The notes under the pieces: model-generated
What the model saw: only the letters and a program-made list of their open reading frames with translations
Database searches by the model: none
Told to the model about the DNA's origin: nothing
Assembly: GCA_902544985.1 (NCBI GenBank)
Contig: CACCFV010000001.1
Coordinates: forward strand, 62,001 to 126,000
Origin: an uncultured Pelagibacteraceae bacterium
GTDB lineage: Bacteria; Pseudomonadota; Alphaproteobacteria; Pelagibacterales; Pelagibacteraceae
Reading direction: 5' to 3'
DNA: 64,000 nucleotides
In this document: in pieces, positions 59,090 through 64,000 of the stretch
Layout of the letters: every line of letters starts with the position of its first letter
Numbering within the stretch: position 1 is the first letter of the stretch
Program-made: the position numbers and the translations under genes

Positions 59090-60181
59090 ATGGACACAAT
59101 TTTATTAATAATTTTGATTTTAATGTTTGGAGCAATCTTGGCTATTTTGTATTTAAATATAAAGTCCAAGAAAGAGATCAGAGCTGATGAGACTAATGAA
59201 ATAGCAAATTTGAATGCGGAAATTATTAGATTAAAAGATAGCTTAAACTCTACAATCAATACATCTCTAAATTCGATGTCTACCTCATTTAACTCTTTAT
59301 CAACTGGGGTTACAAAGGATATGACCGAGGCACTTACTAAAGTTGATGAGAAGGTTGGTAATTTTAATGAGCAAGTAAAGCTCCTAAATCAAAGTCAAGA
59401 GGGAATTACTAAAATTTTAGCTGGGGTCAAAAAATATGGAACTCTAGCTGAGTATTCTTTGGATGCTCTAATTAAAGATTTATTACCTGCGTCTCAATAT
59501 ATGACAAATGTCAAAATGAAAGAAGATACAAGTGAAAACGTAGAATTTGCAATCAAGCTTCAAGGAGATGTTTTGGTTCCGGTAGACTCCCATTTTCCAG
59601 TAGAAAAATTTAAGGCAATTACAGATGCCCACGAGGCAGATGATAAAAAGGCAGTTGCTGATGCTAGAACAAAATTAGCAAGTGCATTTAAGGCTAAAGC
59701 AAAAAGTGTCATGGAAAAATATATTGTTCCACCTAAAACTTCAAATTTTGCAATAGTGTATGCTCCTACAGAAAGTCTTTATAAAGAATTAACTGAATAT
59801 CAAGACCCAAGCAGTAAAGAGCTATTAACTCAAGAATTAATGAAAAAATATAAAATAGTAATTTGTGGCCCAAATACTCTTTCAGCTTATTTACAGTCTT
59901 TACACATGGGCTTTCAGTCTCTTAAAATTTCAAAACACGCAACAGAGATTTATGATCATTTAAAAACTATAAGTACAAGATTTTCTAGTCATTTTGATAA
60001 TATTTATAAATTAAGAAAAAAACTTGAAGAGGCTATGACAGTTGTTGATAGTTTTGGAAAAGATGCAAGATCAATTACTAGGACTTTAGAAAATATAAAA
60101 GATCCCGAGCAAGTTGAAAAAGCTGTTCTAACAGAGAACGTTGAGAGTTTTGTTGAAAGAAATAAACAAGTCAAAAAATAA
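59090..60181 (+). CDS. rmuC: DNA recombination protein RmuC
   Basis: A 363-aa RmuC-family protein. An N-terminal membrane anchor (about residues 2-24, TILLIILILMFGAILAILYL) is followed by a coiled coil (about 30-115) and the conserved nuclease-like core: LKDLLPASQYMTNV-like start, VEFAIKLQGDVLVPVDSHFPVE, and FAIVYAPTESLYKEL. RmuC suppresses inversions and other rearrangements and has a predicted endonuclease-like fold. It is followed by a PD-(D/E)XK nuclease and exonuclease I genes, making a DNA-processing group. Confidence 0.93.
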   Translation: MDTILLIILILMFGAILAILYLNIKSKKEIRADETNEIANLNAEIIRLKDSLNSTINTSLNSMSTSFNSLSTGVTKDMTEALTKVDEKVGNFNEQVKLLNQSQEGITKILAGVKKYGTLAEYSLDALIKDLLPASQYMTNVKMKEDTSENVEFAIKLQGDVLVPVDSHFPVEKFKAITDAHEADDKKAVADARTKLASAFKAKAKSVMEKYIVPPKTSNFAIVYAPTESLYKELTEYQDPSSKELLTQELMKKYKIVICGPNTLSAYLQSLHMGFQSLKISKHATEIYDHLKTISTRFSSHFDNIYKLRKKLEEAMTVVDSFGKDARSITRTLENIKDPEQVEKAVLTENVESFVERNKQVKK

Positions 60182-60218
60182 TTTCTTTTTTTAGATAATA
60201 ACGACTATAAGAAATCAC

Positions 60219-60905
60219 ATGCGTTGGAACAAAAAATATGACTATCCTACAAGTTCAAGAGCGACAGAAGATGGAATAAGAAGATACGTATTAGGAGAAG
60301 CAAAGTTACCGAGTGTAACTTCAATACTTGATGCAACTAAATCCGAGGAAGATAAAGCAGCTTTAGCAAACTGGAGAGAGAGAACCGGTCACAAAGAAGC
60401 TGAAGCTATAACAAAGGCAGCAAGTAGTAGAGGTTCTCAAATGCACAGCTATTTAGAGTCGTTTCTTTTAGGAAGAGAAAATTTGAGTTTCTTTGAGGAC
60501 AATGAGCAATATAAAAAAATGGCAAAAGAAATTATTGATAAGGGTTTAACAAATAGATTAGAGGAAATATATGGTGTGGAGTGCACTATGCATTATCCTG
60601 AAAGATATGCAGGCACAGCAGATTGTGTGGGTGTTTATGAGGGAAAAGAAACAATAATTGATTTCAAGCAGTCCAACAAACCAAAAAAAGCTGAATACAT
60701 AGATTCTTGGTTTTTACAAACTGCGGCTTACTCTTTAGCGCATAATGTTGTTTACAATTCAAACATTAATGCATGTGTTATTCTAGTTTGCACAGTTGAT
60801 AATTTGTTTCAAGAGTTTAAGATTCAAGGGCCCGAACTAATAACATATCAAAATTTGTTTTTAGGTAGATTAAAAAAGTTTAATGAAATAAATAATTTAG
60901 TTTAA
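60219..60905 (+). CDS. PD-(D/E)XK nuclease-superfamily protein, MGME1/phage-exonuclease-like
   Basis: A 228-aa predicted nuclease. It carries LPSVTSILDAT, RGSQMHSYLE (His76, Glu80), and the core acid pair GTADCVG (Asp135) with IIDFKQS (Asp148, Lys150), then LQTAAYSLA. This order matches single-strand exonucleases of the MGME1/RecB-like type often found in phages. The spacing supports an active nuclease. It lies 37 bases after rmuC and 6 before exonuclease I. Whether it is host-maintenance or phage-derived is not clear, but base composition is like the neighbours. Confidence 0.75.
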   Translation: MRWNKKYDYPTSSRATEDGIRRYVLGEAKLPSVTSILDATKSEEDKAALANWRERTGHKEAEAITKAASSRGSQMHSYLESFLLGRENLSFFEDNEQYKKMAKEIIDKGLTNRLEEIYGVECTMHYPERYAGTADCVGVYEGKETIIDFKQSNKPKKAEYIDSWFLQTAAYSLAHNVVYNSNINACVILVCTVDNLFQEFKIQGPELITYQNLFLGRLKKFNEINNLV

Positions 60906-60911
60906 TAAAAA

Positions 60912-62348
60912 ATGGAGAGAATTGTAATTTACGATACCGAAACTACAAATTCAACAATATGGGGATCCATAATTGAAGTTGGAGCTGTTGTAGTTGATAA
61001 AAATTTAAAAGAAATTGGGAAGTTAAATATAAGAGGACGAATGCCAGAAGGTGAGGTGCCAAGTGCAAAGGCTTTACTTGTAAATTCAACCAGTATTGAT
61101 TTATTAACTAAAGGCAACTATTCACATTATGATTTCTTAGGTGCTGTTGAAAATTTTTTCTTAAAATGTGCCCCAGCAATGTTTATGGGGTGGTCAAATT
61201 TAAATTTTGATCGAAGGATGTTCCATTTCAATTTTTTTAAGGGTAATCGTTATCCTTACGCTACTCACTCATCACCCAACAGTGAACATGATGGTTTGCA
61301 TATAGCTAGGGCAGCGCAAACTTTAAATTCTGAAACTTTAAAAACAGAATTAACTGAAGCAGGAAACCCAAGCCTAGCATTAGAATCTTTATCAAGAATG
61401 CAAGGTTTCGACACCTCAGCAAGTCACACTGCTTATGTAGATGCTCAAAATTCATTAAAGGTCCTTCGAATTATTAAAGATAAACATAAAGAAAATTGGG
61501 AAACATTTTTAAAAACATCAACTAAAACAAGCGTAGAAACATTTTTAAAAAATGAAGGCATATATTCTATTTTTGAAAATGTGAAAGGTAGAAATATGAT
61601 GTATCTCACTAGCACACTACATCCTAATCACTGTTTTCATCCATCTTATGCATCGTGGGGATATGTTTGGGATTTAAGAAGAGATCCAGAACCACTATTA
61701 AACCTACCAGTTAATCAATTAAGAGATATTTTAAAAAAATATAGTCCTAAGGCTTTAAGAGTTTTAAAGACTAATAAAGCTCCAGTAATTTTGGACAAAG
61801 AGTTTGCCTTAAAACAAAAACCTTATTTAGATTTAGATTTAGAAACAATTAAAAAACGTGCACAAATGGTGAGAAACAGTGAAAATTTTTGTAAAAATAT
61901 ACAAATTATAAATAGAGAGGCTGCAGAGGAAAAAGAGCAAACTAAAACACAAGAAGATCTATTACCTGAAGAAACTTTGTATGAAAAATTTATTCCTAAT
62001 AAAGATACTGCTCTTTTTAAAACCTGGCACAGCTCATCTTGGGAAGATAAGTTGAGATTACTAGATAAATTTCAAGATAAAAGATGTAGTTGGTTTGGCC
62101 AAAAAATAATTTATCAAGAGGCACCGCAAATTTTACCACCCGATTTATATAAAAATATTAAAAGTGAAATTGCTAGACGTATACTAAGTAAGAATAAGGA
62201 GAAGTGGCAAACAGTAAATATGGCATATAATGAGATCGACTATTTGAGAGATCAAGCAGATAAAAGAGATGATAAAATTGAATTAAATAAACTAGATGAA
62301 ATTAACGATTTTATTATGTCTATTGAAAAGAAATATGAAATTGCCTAG
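60912..62348 (+). CDS. sbcB: exodeoxyribonuclease I
   Basis: A 3'-5' single-strand DNA exonuclease (478 aa) of the DEDD type. Motif ExoI IVIYDTETTN (Asp8, Glu10), WSNLNFDRRMFH, and the DEDDh His-Asp near SHTAYVDAQNS are seen. The downstream ExoI-specific helical part contains LTSTLHPNHCF. It helps in mismatch repair and recombination. Six bases separate it from the upstream nuclease gene. Confidence 0.9.
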   Translation: MERIVIYDTETTNSTIWGSIIEVGAVVVDKNLKEIGKLNIRGRMPEGEVPSAKALLVNSTSIDLLTKGNYSHYDFLGAVENFFLKCAPAMFMGWSNLNFDRRMFHFNFFKGNRYPYATHSSPNSEHDGLHIARAAQTLNSETLKTELTEAGNPSLALESLSRMQGFDTSASHTAYVDAQNSLKVLRIIKDKHKENWETFLKTSTKTSVETFLKNEGIYSIFENVKGRNMMYLTSTLHPNHCFHPSYASWGYVWDLRRDPEPLLNLPVNQLRDILKKYSPKALRVLKTNKAPVILDKEFALKQKPYLDLDLETIKKRAQMVRNSENFCKNIQIINREAAEEKEQTKTQEDLLPEETLYEKFIPNKDTALFKTWHSSSWEDKLRLLDKFQDKRCSWFGQKIIYQEAPQILPPDLYKNIKSEIARRILSKNKEKWQTVNMAYNEIDYLRDQADKRDDKIELNKLDEINDFIMSIEKKYEIA

Positions 62349-62382
62349 TTGACTTTAAGATACAAGTTTATAGAAAGGATTT

Positions 62383-62700
62383 ATGCTTATAGATTTTAAA
62401 GATGAAGATTTTGAAAACAAAATCAAAAGTGAAGACGTTTCAGTAATTCAGTTTAGTGCAGCTTGGTGTGGCCCTTGTAAGTCTTTAAAACCAATTATGG
62501 ATAAACTTGCAGTTGAGTATAAGGACAAAGCTGGTTTTTATTACGCCGATATAGAAGATGGTGGTATTAATACGGGAAGCGCTGCAGGAATAAGAGGTGT
62601 TCCAACAGTGATAATCTATAAAAAAGGCGTTGAGGTTGATAGAAAAGTTGGTGGAGTTCCTGAAAGCCATATGAAAGAGTTTTTAGAAAAAAATATCTAA
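62383..62700 (+). CDS. trxA: thioredoxin
   Basis: A 105-aa thioredoxin-fold protein with the redox motif AAWCGPCKSL (Cys29, Cys32), the cis-Pro loop GIRGVPTVIIY, and no signal peptide, so it is cytoplasmic. It reduces disulfides of enzymes such as ribonucleotide reductase. The length is standard. An AAGGA ribosome site lies ahead of ATG 62383. The 3' end overlaps the convergent folC by 4 bases. Confidence 0.9.
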   Translation: MLIDFKDEDFENKIKSEDVSVIQFSAAWCGPCKSLKPIMDKLAVEYKDKAGFYYADIEDGGINTGSAAGIRGVPTVIIYKKGVEVDRKVGGVPESHMKEFLEKNI

Positions 62701-63962
62701 TTTAAGTTTAATATTTCACCGGCCAAATACAAAGAACCTGTAATTATTAAAATATCATTTTTTTCAAGTGATAAACTTTTAATTGCTCTCTCAATGTTTT
62801 CTTCACATTTAACATTTAAAACATTCCTAAATTTTTCTTTTAATTTTTTACCACTAATAGCATTTGGTTGATTTGGTATATCAACAGTAGTTAGAGACGA
62901 AATATCTTTAAAGTGGCTAATATATTCTTCATGATTTTTATTAGACATCATTCCTATAATAAAATGTTTATTACAATCTAAGGTTTGGAGATATTCATTT
63001 AAAACTCTAGCACCATCTTCATTATGACTTCCATCTAACAATAATCGGTTATTTTTGATTAGATCTTTAATTTTTCCAGACTTTATTTCTTGTAATCTTC
63101 CAATACTCTCAATTTTGGTAATTGCATTTTTTATATCATCATCTTTAACTTCTAAATTTAACTGTCTTATTGTTGCTATTGCTGTTGAAATATTTTCTAA
63201 CTGAAATTGTCCAAGAATATTTGGTAACGGTAGTTTTAAGCCACCAAATTTATCTTCATAATAAAAAAAACCATTTTCTCCATTAGAATAACTATAATCT
63301 TCATTAAAAAACAATTTATTAGATAAGTTTTGTGAAATAGATTTTTTGATACTTTCAGTTGTTTTAATCGAGTTTTGTTTAGATACAATTATATTAGAAT
63401 TTAAAAGAGAGGATGTTTTTTCAAATACAATTTTTTCTATAGTTTGTTGACCCTTTGGTAACCAATCGAGATGATCTTTACTAATAGAGCATACAATACT
63501 TGCTAAATTATTTTTTAGTATATTGGTGGCGTCAAACCTATGAAACAAACCCGCCTCTATTAAATTAATATTATTGGGATATTGAGCAGCCTTATAGAAA
63601 TAACAAGCAGATAAAGCCTCAAAAAAAGTTAAAGGATTTTGATCATTTATTTTTTCAACTTCTTCAAAAAGATCAATTAATTCATCATCACTAAGCATAT
63701 TATTATTAAAAACAAATCTCTCATTAATTTTTTGAATGTGAGGACTCGTATATACATTGCATTTTACTTTTGCTTCTTTAAGAATCGAAAAAATTGCATT
63801 AATGGTAGATTGCTTACCATTTGTCCCTACTACTGATATTGCTTTTATTTTTTCTTGAGGATTACCTAATTTTTCACAAAGAATCTTTATACGATCTAAA
63901 CTTAAATCTATTTCTTTAGGATGCAGCTTTTGTAAGTGACTGACTATCTTCTGAAGTTTCAT
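62697..63962 (-). CDS. folC: dihydrofolate synthase/folylpolyglutamate synthase
   Basis: A Mur-ligase-fold enzyme that adds Glu to dihydropteroate or folates (421 aa). The P-loop is VVGTNGKQST (residues 44-53). The usual GTNGKGS has Gly where this has Gln51, a notable change. Other features are FEALSACYFY, EAGLFHRFDATN, and LLDGSHNEDGA. It follows the presumed accD tail with an overlap of 47 bases and is convergent with trxA. The accD-folC order is common in proteobacteria. Confidence 0.93.
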   Translation of the reverse strand: MKLQKIVSHLQKLHPKEIDLSLDRIKILCEKLGNPQEKIKAISVVGTNGKQSTINAIFSILKEAKVKCNVYTSPHIQKINERFVFNNNMLSDDELIDLFEEVEKINDQNPLTFFEALSACYFYKAAQYPNNINLIEAGLFHRFDATNILKNNLASIVCSISKDHLDWLPKGQQTIEKIVFEKTSSLLNSNIIVSKQNSIKTTESIKKSISQNLSNKLFFNEDYSYSNGENGFFYYEDKFGGLKLPLPNILGQFQLENISTAIATIRQLNLEVKDDDIKNAITKIESIGRLQEIKSGKIKDLIKNNRLLLDGSHNEDGARVLNEYLQTLDCNKHFIIGMMSNKNHEEYISHFKDISSLTTVDIPNQPNAISGKKLKEKFRNVLNVKCEENIERAIKSLSLEKNDILIITGSLYLAGEILNLN

Positions 63963-64000
63963 TTTCTTCAGTGCTTATAACAGGTTTCTTATTTAATAGA
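63916..64000 (-). CDS. accD: C-terminal tail of an upstream gene, probably acetyl-CoA carboxylase beta subunit
   Basis: Read leftward from the right edge, one frame stays open for 27 codons to TAA at 63918-63916, inside folC. The peptide starts LLNKKPVISTEENETSEDS and ends LTKAAS. The acidic, low-complexity tail is not diagnostic. accD lies directly ahead of folC in many proteobacteria, which is the only basis for the name. The overlap with folC is 47 bases. The alternative is that the open frame is a chance one and the upstream gene ends elsewhere. Confidence 0.45.
   Translation of the reverse strand, partial: LLNKKPVISTEENETSEDSQSLTKAAS

Overview
The window is about 30% G+C, almost fully coding, and has very short spacers. 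Its gene content and order look like a streamlined marine alphaproteobacterium of the SAR11 clade (Pelagibacter type). Supporting signs are the block rpmH-rnpA-yidD-yidC-argB-HAD-dapD-dapE, the block dcd-murA-DUF2948-hisD-infA, the hisS-hisZ-hisG cluster, the cobS/cobT/J-protein/bolA neighbourhood, and a tRNA-His gene with A73 and no encoded G-1. The clade call is inference from gene content; no rRNA or other phylogenetic marker was compared.

Layout. 1-5.7 kb: pyruvate dehydrogenase E1 (aceE, open to the left edge) and E2 (aceF), an EamA transporter, and uppP on the minus strand. 5.8-11.9 kb: gltD-gltB (glutamate synthase) behind an inverted repeat that may be an operator. 11.9-22.2 kb: a minus-strand alpha/beta hydrolase, then a plus-strand run of a GT4 glycosyltransferase and translation genes (thrS, infC, rpmI, rplT, pheS, pheT, lepA). 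22.2-29.8 kb: an accessory surface-polysaccharide island. It holds a GT17-like and a DUF4422-like protein, a six-gene minus-strand operon that includes an FdtA/FdtB-like pair for a dTDP-3-amino-sugar, and a TIGR04325-like methyltransferase. The island ends at tRNA-Ser(GGA).

30-38.5 kb: gyrB, a RegB/PrrB-type redox sensor kinase with no regulator beside it, cobT-cobS-J-protein, bolA, aroB and aroK. 38.6-42.7 kb: a 59-aa membrane protein and a 590-aa exported protein of unknown function, then def-fmt-truA. 42.7-50.1 kb (minus): a SET-domain protein next to a histone-deacetylase-family protein, then dapE, dapD, a HAD hydrolase, argB, yidC, yidD, rnpA and rpmH. 50.2-58.9 kb: a TVP38-like membrane protein, tRNA-Thr, two small Lys-rich ORFs, dcd, murA, DUF2948, hisD, infA, tRNA-Phe, a cold-shock gene with the one clear intrinsic terminator, a possible His-containing leader ORF, tRNA-His, and hisS-hisZ-hisG. 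59-64 kb: rmuC, a PD-(D/E)XK nuclease, exonuclease I, thioredoxin, folC, and the probable tail of accD.

The most interesting signals are: the 33-codon ORF with three clustered His codons upstream of tRNA-His-hisSZG; unusual T-loops in three of the four tRNAs; the SET/HDAC pair; CobS/CobT with a J-protein in a setting with no other cobalamin gene; the RegB homologue with its quinone motif and redox Cys conserved; and the fact that all seven convergent gene pairs overlap or abut, leaving no room for terminators.
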